Of a stretch of 64,000 bases of DNA, positions 46,696 through 58,800 are shown in pieces. Both the position numbers and the translations under genes were made by a program. This DNA is from Primulina eburnea (Eukaryota > Streptophyta > Magnoliopsida > Lamiales > Gesneriaceae), in NCBI RefSeq assembly GCF_022965805.1, contig NW_027331706.1, forward strand, positions 1 to 64,000, given 5' to 3'. The notes beneath the pieces are model-generated. The model did no database searches. It worked only from the letters and a program-made list of their open reading frames with translations, and was not told the origin of the DNA. The number at the start of each line of letters is the position of its first letter. Position 1 is the stretch's first letter.

Positions 46696-48841
46696 TGTAA
46701 GGCCCGAGAATTTGATTACCGTAATTTGAAATGATTTGGGTATAATTACCGTAATTTAAGATTAATCGGGAATGATTTATTAATCAATTGACATGATTGA
46801 GGTTATACAAACTTGAATGAAGAAGTCGGGCATCGTTACATTATAAGCCAAGATGTTCAACCGAACATCTCGAGATGTTCGGCCGAACATCTCAGAAGCA
46901 ACGACCGGCGCACATGCGCGAAGAAACACGCGCATATGCGCGAGGGGTCCAGAAGCCTTCGCGCATATGCGCGAGAAAAGGCGCGCATATGCGCGAGTCA
47001 TGCAACATGAAAAATTGCCACTTGGTCTGTATATGCGCGACGTGTATATATATATATACATATATCATACATATCAAACTTTGGTAAGAAGGGAAAAAGG
47101 GAGAAACGAAGGAACCGAGAAGGGAAGCTCTAATCCTTACGCCTTTTCACTTCAATCCGCCCGTCTGATTTTGAATCCGACTTTAGCACTGAGTTTCTAT
47201 CAACGTAGGCTACAACTGGACGTAAGTTTTGCTACGTTTTGACATGTTTTGAAATTGGACTATTGTCAGAATTGAATAGGATTCATATATGATGTTCTTG
47301 TCATGTTAGACATCATAGAATCGAAGTCAGATTAAGGAACGGACTGTTTCTGTAATTGTTATGATTTTTGGAATCAATTTGACTGAGAATTCATATCGGA
47401 TATGTATTGTTATTGAGATTATGACTGATATCGATATTGATTATGAGTTCTGGTATTTTATCCGTGATGTTTGGACTGACGGGATTATCGAGACAGTATT
47501 GTTATGCCGTCGAAACATCAGTTGATTGAAATCGATCAGAGTCGGTATTGATTTAGATTGTATTGATATACCGTATGTCGATTGACATTGATCAGATTGT
47601 ATTGTGAGTTGATATTGATCAGAACAGGTATTGAATTGAGTTGTTTATTGATATTATACCTGTTCGATATTGTTATTACCAGATTGGGAATGGACCGAGA
47701 TAGAGTCGGGACTTCTTCTTCTTCTTCTTCTGAGCGAGAAGATAAAGGTATAAATTAATGTTGAGTTGGGATTGCACAACTCGAGGGAGGTTTGACTCGA
47801 GTTTCCCTAAATCACATACTTTACCTTATTGCATTGATATTTGCATTAAGTTGATTGATGTACTTGTTCTCTTGATATTAGATGACAGGTATTTAGACGA
47901 GCTACCTTGTGACAGAAGTGCCGGATAGTGGTGGTATCACCACGGCACATTGCACGATGTCTCAAGATAGGATATTGGCGATAGAGCTTCAGTCCATGAC
48001 GGTTAGGTCAGGACACCGGATGTTTGGTTATATCGAGTAACTGGGAATTGGAATTCGTCTATTACGGAATTCGATATAGGAATACCAGGATATTGGTTAT
48101 ATCGAGTAATAGAATTACGGTTCCATCCATTACGGAATTCGATATAAGAATACCACATTTGGAAACCGGGATCCCTAGACTAGGATTGAGTCTAGTCTAA
48201 AACGTAGAGTCACGAGCTTGAGTGACAGTTATATTTATTGATACTGATTATGTTCCTGATATTGGTACATGTTTAGAATAGAAGTTATTCTTGATATTGA
48301 TTAGGTTCCTGATATTTGTAACTGTTTAGAATAGGAATTATTCTTGATATTGAGTATGTTCCGGAGTAAGGTTCATAGTTAGAACTTGATTTAGTATTGT
48401 ATGAATTCATGTTCTGATTTGATACATGTTAGAATTATCCGTTATATGCTTTTATATTGTTTATATGATTGCATGTATACATGATTTATACTGAGAATGT
48501 AATTATCACCGGAGTTATCCGGCTGTTGTCTTGTTTGTATGTGTGCATGGCAACAGGTGGGATAGAAGCGGGGTCAGGACGAGAACGAGGCTGGACTAGA
48601 TAGCGTGGAGATCCAGGCTTTGAAGCAACTTAGGATTCAGCACTGACTTGTAGTTGAACCTAGTTGGGTTATTGTAGATCATACAATAATTGTATGTAAT
48701 ATTTGATATGTAATTTGAATTTAATTACATTATGTTTCCGCTGTGTAATTTAGAAAAAAAAAAATTTAGAACCTGTTTATTATGAATGATTTAATATTCC
48801 TAAAGACGATTAAGGAATGGATTTGCGTCCGGGTCCCCACA
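46696..48841 (+). repeat. 5' LTR of E7 (2146 bp)
   Basis: TGTAAGGCCC to GGTCCCCACA. It holds overlapping perfect palindromes at 46861-46893, CGCGC-ATAT-GCGCG dyads at 46908-47040, a TATA run at 47044-47059, a CTTCTT triplet run near 47710, and two copies of ATTACGGAATTCGATATA at about 48061 and 48132. Confidence 0.9.
46861..46893. promoter_or_regulatory. Overlapping perfect palindromes in E7 U3
   Basis: CCGAACATCTC followed by its reverse complement (46861-46882) overlaps GAGATGTTCGG followed by its own reverse complement (46872-46893), with a further imperfect half at 46850-46857. The 3' LTR copy is at 52061-52093. The site lies just upstream of the GCGC dyads and TATA, so it may be a binding site or an RNA/DNA hairpin; function unknown. 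Confidence 0.55.
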
Positions 48842-48846
48842 ACAGG

Positions 48847-48858
48847 TGGTATCAGAGC
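48847..48858 (+). other. Primer-binding site of E7
   Basis: TGGTATCAGAGC after the LTR and the ACAGG spacer. Confidence 0.92.
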
Positions 48859-49167
48859 TGTAGGTCCTTGAATTGTAGGTTCCTTAGCACTAAGATAGAG
48901 GACAGTGAGCGGGGTATAATGTGTTTTCTTTCCTGCTTTTGATTGCTAGCATGTGATTTAGTATCATGTTGATTTACATTGAGTATGCTAGCATGACAAC
49001 ATGTTGTATTGCGTTTAAATGTACGTTACCTGCATATCTGAATTGATTTGGTAATATATCTGATTTGAAAATAAATCAGAACCAATTATCGATCAGAGGT
49101 AAGCTGATCAGAAAGGGATTGAGATTGATTTATCTCATGTGATTACTGACTCTTGTGATCATCAGAT

Positions 49168-49524
49168 ATACCTCCTAGAAGAATTTCAGAAAGGGGTAGT
49201 ACTTCGTCTAATCAGATAGATGTATCAGAGACTCCGATGGAATTAAAGTTGAAAAAGTTTCAGTTATTTCAGTCGCCGAGTCAGAGTGGTATCGAGACGT
49301 CTGAAGATTATGAAAACTGGTTTGATGACATAGAAATACTATTCGATTTACTTGATTGTACAGATGAACAGAGAGTTAAACTGGTATTCCCTCAGTTACG
49401 AGAAGTGTCCAGAAGTTGGTGGATTACAACTGAAGGAGTACTAGAACTGAGAGGTTCCCGAGGATTTCAGGGAGCTAGATCATCTGGATATGGTGATCAA
49501 GGAACAGACCCAGGACACACTTGA
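49168..49524 (+). pseudogene. E7 gag remnant
   Basis: Starts with ATA (49168) where int2 has ATG. Reads IPPRRISERGSTSSNQ and the front of capsid (FDDIEILFDLLDCTDEQ, SRSWWITTEGVLELRG), then jumps by deletion to the end of gag. The following bases in another frame read KEQTQDTLDDIVTG, matching [14 protein letters not shown] of int2. The second half of capsid and both zinc knuckles are lost. The nominal frame ends at TGA 49522. It could not form a normal particle protein. Confidence 0.8.
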
Positions 49525-51879
49525 CGATATAGTGACAGGTATTGTTCCTTTATGATTATGGTGCATATGTATTGATATATACTAATGCAATCATTATGAT
49601 TATCCTTGATTGGGTGGCACTGATATATGCTTTACCGGGTGATTCTATATTTACTGTAGTATTGTTTCTTTACCTTTTGGTAAAAGAATTTGATACCAGT
49701 GATATTCTGTGAGATATTATATACTGCAGTAAGTTGAGAATGAGATTGAATTAGAATAGATTGTACTTGTATTGTCGGATGATGACTGCATGATTGATAT
49801 TGATATATCGAACAAGTACAGAGCTATGATAGATTCTTGCCAGGAGATGGTAAGATTCGAACCTGAAATGGCCAAGGAATAAATGATATACGGTAAGGAT
49901 TCTTGATTTTGAATTCCTTGATATCTGTATTGTTTATGATTCGATGATTATCGAAAGGAATGGAGTAATTCCTTATGTATTCAGTTGATGACTGAAGCTG
50001 AGCCTATCATGAATGGATTTACTAGTAGCAGGAAATTTGCTATAGTCTTTCAGATGAGATTGCATGATTGTCCTGGATTAGGGAGAGTGATTTCAGTCTT
50101 GATTTGATTCCAGGTACTGGTTTCATTTTAGAAGTTCTTATAGACTGATACTGATTGAACGGAGAGAATTGGGATATCAATCGAAAGACTTATTGCCTGA
50201 AGAGTTAGAGTTACATTTGATTATATGTTCTCTATAAAATACTTCAGTTCCGTTTATGGATTGATAAATCCTGTGTTCAGAAGTGTTCTGATGACTTTAT
50301 GCTCGTTTTATCTATGATTTTGATATATTCGCAGCTTATGATTGATTGAAACGGATAGTTGACAATGGTATCGAATATTCTGGGAACTGAGATTGTGGTG
50401 TACAGAATTGTTCGGATATGAATCTCGATTGTGACAGATTGTACTCAGAGTCTATGATATCTGAAGATAGTATACTGATTGATTATTAATCAGTGACTGA
50501 GAATGGCATTGAATATAACAGAATTTCAGAGATGTCAGAAATGTCAGAGATTGCGTCTTATGCAGTCATTAGATCAGCATTGTGTATTGATATTCTGAAT
50601 CTGATCTGATATTATTATCATCCTGAGTCTGTGTTTGATATCGATTGTTATGAACCGTTGAGATTATATACAGTTCAGTAGAGTCAGAACTGATTTTGAA
50701 AATTAAAGCAGTTCAGAAATTGAATCAGACTGTTCAGAACTTGATTTTGATAGTTAGAACAGTGTGTCAGAGCCGAATACCAGGTAGGTAATATTTTATT
50801 TTATATTATTAGCTGATTTGTTTGGGTCAGATATTCGAATTTGAATGACAGGTATTGTCAGATGCACGCAGTAGTAGATTCAATACTATTCTGGTAACGG
50901 GAAATGTGTGATAATTCGAATAGACAATTTTGATATAAACAGATGAAATCAGTTATGACAGAATTTGTATGGAAATGTCTAAATCGCTGTCTGATGAAGA
51001 CATAAAGATAGAAACCAAGAGATTGATTATCTTGATTATTGAATTCTAAATAGAAATGGGAGTACATTTCTATGGATCTGGTGATGGAATCACCGAAATT
51101 TTGCCAAGATTGTACCAGTAGGTAATTATGATTGAACGACTGTTCAAATCTGCCTATGTTATATAGTACAGGATGACGTACTGATATGACCAGACGACTG
51201 AGAGGTATGTCAGAAACAGGGGTCAGATTGTACTGAATGCCAAAGTTAATTATGTCAGACTGTGATTTTCGTTTGATTTTATACTTTTGGCTGAGTGCAT
51301 GAGATGATATTTTATCTATGATTTATAGATTGACAGATAGTCAGAGTGAACTATCTAGATACTGGAGGATATCCAGGACATGTGGTGCTGGATTTTAGCA
51401 CTAATTGACATGATTCATTGTCACTTGTGAATTATTGTACAATAATAGCTAGTAGATGAGTATCGAAATAGCTTTAGTTGAAGTATTGTACAGTGAGAAC
51501 TGCTATTTTCCTTCGTATGGAAATTATATTGCAGTGTTACCTAAGATCAGATTTGATAGGTCAGAAGACATGGACTAATAAGCCAACGTTGGACGATGAC
51601 TGTTGGTAATTGAAGCCGAAGGTTGAATGTATCTTTGACTGGAATTAACAGATTTGGTAACAGAGGATGATATTGAATTGTTATGAAGCTATTGAACTGG
51701 CAAGTGGTGTACAGATGTTGTATGGCCAATGTTCTGGGATTGATTCTATCACGAGTGATTTCGTTGCTATGAGATTTTGTAGTTTTTGTATATCTCCTTC
51801 TTATATCTGATTTGAGATATGATATGATTATCTGGATTACACGAGTAGATTGCTTGTGATTTCGAGGACGAAATTGTAT
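49525..51879 (+). pseudogene. E7 pol debris
   Basis: Only fragments are recognisable. Near 49795-49880 is a protease-end segment (IDISNKYRAMIDSCQEMVRF) matching [20 protein letters not shown] of int2. Near 49890-49990 is the linker (DSxxxIPL, NSLCIQLM-like). Near 51055-51110 is a trace of the integrase core entry. Short frames contain many stops. Words such as CAGATT, TGATATT and CTGATT dominate. No catalytic motif survives. Confidence 0.65.
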
Positions 51880-51895
51880 CTTAGAGGGGGAGGAA
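51880..51895 (+). other. Polypurine tract of E7
   Basis: CTTAGAGGGGGAGGAA directly before the 3' LTR, preceded by the conserved TTTCGAGGACGAAA palindrome. Confidence 0.87.
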
Positions 51896-54036
51896 TGTAA
51901 GGCCAGAGAATTTGATTACCGTAATTTGAAATGATTTGGGTATAATTACCGTAATTTAAGATTAATCGGGAATGATTTATTAATCAATTGACATGATTGA
52001 GGTTATACAAACTTGAATGAAGAAGTCGGGCATCGTTACATTATAAGCCAAGATGTTCAACCGAACATCTCGAGATGTTCGGCCGAACATCTCAGAAGCA
52101 ACGACCGGCGCACATGCGCGAAGAAACACGCGCATATGCGCGAGGGGTCCAGAAGCCTTCGCGCATATGCGCGAGAAAAGGCGCGCATATGCGCGAGTCA
52201 TGCAACATGAAAAATTGCCACTTGGTCTGTATATGCGCGACGTGTATATATATACATATATCATACATATCAAACTTTGGTAAGAAGGGAAAAAGGGAGA
52301 AACGAAGGAACCGAGAAGGGAAGCTCTAATCCTTACGCCTTTTCACTTCAATCCGCCCGTCTGATTTTGAATCCGACTTTAGCACTGAGTTTCTATCAAC
52401 GTAGGCTACAACTGGACGTAAGTTTTGCTACGTTTTGACATGTTTTGAAATTAGACTATTGTCAGAATTGAATAGGATTCATATATGATGTTCTTGTCAT
52501 GTTAGACATCATAGAATCGAAGTCAGATTAAGGAACGGACTGTTTCTGTAATTGTTATGATTTTTGGAATCAATTTGACTGAGAATTCATATCGGATATG
52601 TATTGTTATTGAGATTATGACTGATATCGATATTGATTATGAGTTCTGGTATTTTATCCGTGATGTTTGGACTGACGGGATTATCGAGACAGTATTGTTA
52701 TGCCGTCGAAACATCAGTTGATTGAAATCGATCAGAGTCGGTATTGATTTAGATTGTATTGATATACCGTATGTCGATTGACATTGATCAGATTGTATTG
52801 TGAGTTGATATTGATCAGAACAGGTATTGAATTGAGTTGTTTATTGATATTATACCTGTTCGATATTGTTATTACCAGATTGGGAATGGACCGAGATAGA
52901 GTCGGGACTTCTTCTTCTTCTTCTTCTGAGCGAGAAGATAAAGGTATAAATTAATGTTGAGTTGGGATTGCACAACTTGAGGGAGGTTTGACTCGAATTT
53001 CCCTAAATCACATACTTTACCTTATTGCATTGATATTTGCATTAAGTTGATTGATGTACTTGTTCTCTTGATATTAGATGACAGGTATTTAGACGAGCTA
53101 TCTTGTGACAGAAGTGCCGGATAGTGGTGGTATCGCCACGGCACATTGCACGATGTCTCAAGATAGGATATTGGCGATAGAGCTTCAGTCCATGACGGTT
53201 AATTCAGGACACCGGATGTTTGTTTATATCGAGTAACTGGGAATTGGAATTCGTCTATTACGGAATTCGATATAGGAATACCAGGATATTGGTTATATCG
53301 AGTAATAGAATTACGGTTCCATCCATTACGGAATTCGATATAGGAATACCACATTTGGAAACCGGGATCCCTAGACTAGGATTGAGTCTAGTCTAAAACG
53401 TAGAGTCACGAGCTTGAGTGACAGTTATATTTATTGATACTGATTATGTTCCTGATATTGGTACATGTTTAGAATAGAAGTTATTCTTGATATTGATTAG
53501 GTTCCTGATATTGGTACCTGTTTAGAATAGGAATTATTCTTGATATTGAGTATGTTCCGGAGTAAGGTTCATAGTTAGAACTTGATTTAGTATTGTATGA
53601 ATTCATGTTCTGATTTGATACATGTTAGAATTATCCGTTATATGCTTTTATATTATTTATATGATTGCATGTATACATGATTTATACTGAGAATGTAATT
53701 CTCACCGGAGTTATCCGACTGTTGTCTTGTTTGTATGTGTGCATGGCAACAGGTGGGATAGAAGCGGGGTCAGGACGAGAACGAGGCTGGACTAGATAGC
53801 GTGGAGATCCGGGCTTTGAAGCAACTTAGGATTCAGCACTGACTTGTAGTTGAACCTAGTTGGGTTATTGTAGATCATACAATAATTGTATGTAATATTT
53901 GATATGTAATTTGAATTTAATTACATTATGTTTCCGCTGTGTAATTTAGAAAAAAAATTTTTAGACCCTGTTTATTATGAATGATTTAATATTCCTAAAG
54001 ACGATTAAGGAATGGATTAGCGTCCGGGTCCCCACA
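51896..54036 (+). repeat. 3' LTR of E7 (2141 bp)
   Basis: Matches 46696-48841 at an offset of 5200 bases, with a shorter TA run near 52244-52255 and scattered substitutions. Ends GGTCCCCACA, then CATAT. Confidence 0.92.
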
Positions 54037-55812
54037 CATATGATGTCATTCATGATAGCATGTTTCATGTTTAATTGATTATATGCATGTATACATGTTT
54101 ATACTGGGATTTGTTCTCACCGGAGTTTCCGGCTGTTGTTATGTCTATATGTGTGCATAACAACAGGTGGGGCAGGATCTGGGTCACGCAGAGGATGAGA
54201 GATGGACATAGCGTGGTGATATCGGGCATAGCAGAAGAACTAGTAGTTGTACTTTTGGCATGTACTGTATTTAATTACTAGTTGTCGAATATGGTTTGGA
54301 ACCAGACATATTTGTATCTTATGTTTGTATATTATGTTGTTGAATAACATAGAATCTTCTTATGTTAACTTTCATTTGAGTTAATGTAAAAGCAAAAATT
54401 TGACCAACTTTTTATATTAATGATCCGTTTTAATCCCAAAGAAAAGAATTAGAGCCCGGGTCCCCACATCGCCGAACGTCTAGCAGTCTGGCTGATCTCC
54501 AAACTGTCCTATCTTAAATGCATGAATACAATCAGTAAACCAAGCATGATCAGATAAAACATAAACAAGAATATAGTATGTGATTTATTGGGCAACTCAA
54601 GGATGATCTCGATTGAGTTGTTTCTTCCCGAATATCACATGAATTATACCTTTATCTTCCTGATCTGACGAGGAGGACGTCTCAAAATCAAACCTGTCCA
54701 TATCCGATCTGAAATAACAATATCAATACACTGTATCAATGTGTAGCTCAATTTACAATCTGTTCTGATCAATACCCACATCAGTATAAAATCTGATCAA
54801 TATCTGAAGAACATACAATCTGATTCATATCAACAGTATCATAATCAAATCGAAATCATCTCTGAATCTGATCAATCTGAATCCACTGATGTTTTAACGG
54901 TACAATAATACAGTCTTGTAACCCCATAAATCTCAACATCACAGATATCATATCTAATTCATACTCAGAAAACACTGAAATTCATAACACAGACATATGG
55001 TATAATTTCTTCGATCTGACTTCACATATCTACTGAATAATCTATCCAGAACATATAAGAATAATCATCTTTCTATTCTTGAATTAAGACCAATACAATT
55101 CTAGTGTTCAATCTCAATCAATATCTTCTGAAATTCATAACCATTGTATAAACAGTCTGTTCTTAAATCTGACTTCGATTATACAATGTCTACGGTAGTA
55201 GAAACACCATGTCTAAATCATATTCAGTTCTGACAACATCATATTTCCAAAACATCTCAAAACGTAATAAAACTTACGTCCTTGTGTAGCTTAAGTCAAG
55301 AGGAACACAAAACTGAAGTCGGATTTGAATTCTAATGGATGGATCTTCCACAATTGCAAATCTAAAAGACGGAAGGAAATTCTCTCAAGCCTCTCGGTTT
55401 CCTTTCCAAAATTCTGAAGAAAAACGTGTCATCCACATATATTTATACTGCATGCAAATCTAGAAACGTGGCATCATTTTTAGTTCTGCACGTCGCACCG
55501 CGGGTGCGGTCATGCATGCACCGCAGGGTGCGGTTCCGTCTCGTCGATTCTAACCAGATTTCCCGAAGCTTGACCGCGGGTTCGCTCCTTCCCATACCGC
55601 GGGTGCGGTGTAGCACAGCGGGTGCGCTCCTGCTAGCACCGCGGGTGCGGTCGTGCAAATTTCTAAATTCTAGTTTTCTGATCATGCCACACATGGTTTC
55701 TCAAGTCTTTCCTTCCCTCATTGCACGTCATGCATAATCATATCTTCCGAGTCTCCCGTTAATGAAGATTAATAATCTTGGTTTAACAATTTTATAATTC
55801 TCGGGCATTACA

Positions 55813-58800
55813 TTCTTAGTCGTAGGCAACCCCAAAATAAAGTCCATAGAAATGTCAATCCAAGTTCTTTTTAAGAATAGCACGCAAAAGTGTTCCCAAA
55901 GTTCTATTGACAACTTCAGTTTGTCCATCTGTTTGAGGATGACAAGTAGTAGATTACAACAATATTGAGCAAAGTTTAGCCCATAAAGTAATCCAAAAAT
56001 AGAATCCCTCTCCTTCTTAGTCCTAGGCAACCCTAAAATAAAGTCCATAGAAATGTCAATCTAAGTTCTTTTTAAGAATAGCACGCAAAAGTGTTCCCAA
56101 AGTTCTATTGACAACTTCAGTTTGTCCATCTGTTTGAGGATGACAAGTAGTAGATTACAACAATATTGAGCAAATTTTAGCCCATAAAGTAGTCCAAAAA
56201 TAGAATCCCTCCCCTTCTTAGTCCTAGGCAACCCCAAAATAAAGTCCATAGAAATGTCAATCCAAGTTCTTTTTAAGAATAGCACGCAAAAGTGTTCCCA
56301 AAGTTCTATTGACAACTTCATTTTGCCCATCCGTTTGAGGATGACAAGTAGTAGATTACAACAATATGGAGCAAAGTTTAGCCCATAAAGTAATCCAAAA
56401 ATAAAATCCCTCCCCTTCTTAGTCCTAGGCAACCCCAAAATAAAGTCCATAGAAATGTCAGTCCAAGTTCTTTTTAAGAATAGCACGCAAAAGTGTTCTC
56501 AAAGTTCTATTTACAACTTCAGTTTGTCCATCCATTTGAGGATGACAAGTAGTAGATTACAACAATATGGAGCAAAGTTTAGCCCATAAAGTAATCCAAA
56601 AATAGAATCCCTCCCCTTCTTAGTCCTAGGCAACCCCAAAATAAAGTGCATAGAAATGTCAATCCAAGTTCTTTTAAGAATAGCACGCACAAGTGTTCCC
56701 AAAGTTCTATTTACAACTTCAGTTTGTTCATCCGTTTGAGGATGACAAGTAGTAGATTACAACAATATTGAGCAAAGTTTAGCCCATAAAGTAATCCAAA
56801 AATAGAATCCATCCCCTTCTTAGTCCTAGGCAACCCCAAAATAAAGTGCATAGAAATGTCAGTCCAAGTTCTTTTTAAGAATAGCACGCAAAAGTGTTCA
56901 CAAAGTCTATTTACAACTTCAGTTTGTCCATCCGTTTGAGGATGACAAGTAGTAGATTACAACAATATTGAGCAAATTTTAGCCCATAAAGTAATCCAAA
57001 AATAGAATCCCTCCCCTTCTTTTAAGAATAGCACGCAAAAGTGTTCCCAAAGTTCTATTTACAACTTCAGTTTGTCAATCCGTTTGAGGATGACAAGTAG
57101 TAGATTACAACAATATTGAGCAAAGTTTAGCCCATAAAGTAATCCAAAAATAGAATCCCTCCCCTTCTTAGTTCTAGGCAACCCCAAAATAAAGTCCATA
57201 GAAATGTCAGTCCAAGTTCTTTTTAAGAATAGCACGCAAAAGTGTTCTCAAAGTTCTATTTACAACTTCAGTTTGTCCATCCGTTTGAGGATGACAAGTA
57301 GTAGATTACAACAATATGGAGAAAAGTTTAGTCCATAAAGTAATCCAAAAATAGAACCCCTCCCCTTCTTAGTCCTAGGCAACCCCAAAATAAAGTGCAT
57401 AGAAATGTCAGTCCAAGTTCTTTTAAGAATAGCACGCAAAATTGTTTTCAAAGTTCTATTTACAACTTCAGTTTGTCCATCCGTTTGAGGATGACAAGTA
57501 GTAGATTACAACAATATTGAGCAAATTTTAGCCCATAAAGTAATCCATAAATAGAATCCCTCCCCTTCTTAGTCCTAGGCAACCCCAAAATAAAGTCCAT
57601 AGAAATGTCAGTCCAAGTTCTTTTTAAGAATAGCACGCAAAAGTGTTCCCAAAGTTCTATTGACAACTTCAGTTTGTCCATCTGTTTGAGGATGACAAGT
57701 AGTAGATTACAACAATATTGAGCAAAGTTTAGCCCATAAAGTAATCCAAAAATAGAATCTCTCTCCTTCTTAGTCCTAGGCAACCCTAAAATAAAGTCCA
57801 TAGAAATGTCAATCTAAGTTCTTTTTAAGAATAGCACGCAAAAGTGTTCCCAAAGTTCTATTGACAACTTCAGTTTGTCCATCTGTTTGAGGATGACAAG
57901 TAGTAGATTACAAAAATATTGAGCAAAGTTTAGCCCATAAAGTAATCCAAAAATAGAATCCCTCCCCTTCTTAGTCCTAGGCAACCCCAAAATAAAGTCC
58001 ATAGAAATGTCAATCCAAGTTCTTTTTAAGAATAGCACGCAAAAGTGTTCCCAAAGTTCTATTGACAACTTCATTTTGCCCATCCGTTTGAGGATGACAA
58101 GTAGTAGATTACAACAATATGGAGCAAAGTTTAGCCCATAAAGTAATCCAAAAATAAAATCCCTCCCCTTCTTAGTCCTAGGCAACCCCAAAATAAAGTC
58201 CATAGAAATGTCAGTCCAAGTTCTTTTTAAGAATAGCACGCAAAAGTGTTCTCAAAGTTCTATTTACAACTTCAGTTTGTCCATCCATTTGAGGATGACA
58301 AGTAGTAGATTACAACAATATGGAGCAAAGTTTAGCCCATAAAGTAATCCAAAAATAGAATCCCTCCCCTTCTTAGTCCTAGGCAACCCCAAAATAAAGT
58401 GCATAGAAATGTCAATCCAAGTTCTTTTAAGAATAGCACGCACAAGTGTTCCCAAAGTTCTATTTACAACTTCAGTTTGTTCATCCGTTTGAGGATGACA
58501 AGTAGTAGATTACAACAATATTGAGCAAAGTTTAGCCCATAAAGTAATCCAAAAATAGAATCCATCCCCTTCTTAGTCCTAGGCAACCCCAAAATAAAGT
58601 GCATAGAAATGTCAGTCCAAGTTCTTTTTAAGAATAGCACGCAAAAGTGTTCACAAAGTCTATTTACAACTTCAGTTTGTCCATCCGTTTGAGGATGACA
58701 AGTAGTAGATTACAACAATATTGAGCAAATTTTAGCCCATAAAGTAATCCAAAAATAGAATCCCTCCCCTTCTTTTAAGAATAGCACGCAAAAGTGTTCC

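Larger units (their letters stand above)
46696..54036 (+). mobile_element. E7, young non-autonomous gypsy element within E5
   Basis: LTRs at 46696-48841 (2146 bp) and 51896-54036 (2141 bp), with a PBS, a gag remnant, 2.4 kb of pol debris and a polypurine tract. The flanking repeat CATAT is at 46687-46691 and 54037-54041, but four extra bases AGAA (46692-46695) lie between the left repeat and the TG end. The LTRs differ at about 18 positions by eye, while the internal region is nearly unrecognisable, so decay preceded this insertion. Confidence 0.88.
45176..54468 (+). mobile_element. E5, solo LTR in the M3 5' LTR, itself split by E7
   Basis: The pieces 45176-46691 and 54042-54468 make one LTR of about 1943 bp (TGTAAGGCTC to GGTCCCCACA), flanked by TSD TCGCC at 45171-45175 and 54469-54473. 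It is related to compound LTR1 in its downstream half. Its dyads (45302-45533) are the ACCGC-ACCC-GCGGT form, and TATATATATA is at 45581-45590. There is no internal region of its own, so it is a solo LTR that later received E7. Confidence 0.92.
24351..55812 (-). mobile_element. M3, decayed minus-strand gypsy element split by later insertions
   Basis: M3 consists of a truncated 3' LTR (24351-25171 + 31862-32430), a polypurine tract, decayed pol, gag remnants (34993-35225 and 43377-44038), a PBS and a 5' LTR (44401-45175 + 54474-55812). The two LTRs are recognised as one pair by shared variants such as AAACTGTCCTATC and GTGATTTATTGGGC, which the M2 LTRs lack. The first 720 or so bases of the 3' LTR are gone and are replaced by the compound's LTR3. 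To the right, M3 enters satellite array 2 in mid-monomer, so it was inserted in the satellite. Confidence 0.85.
44401..55812 (-). repeat. 5' LTR of M3, split by solo LTR E5
   Basis: The pieces 44401-45175 and 54474-55812 join across TSD TCGCC to give about 2114 bp with TGTGGGGACC and GGGCATTACA ends. The dyad array is at 55495-55653, with some dyads decayed (CCGCAGGGTGCGG, CACAGCGGGTGCGC). The right end lies in a satellite monomer. Confidence 0.9.
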
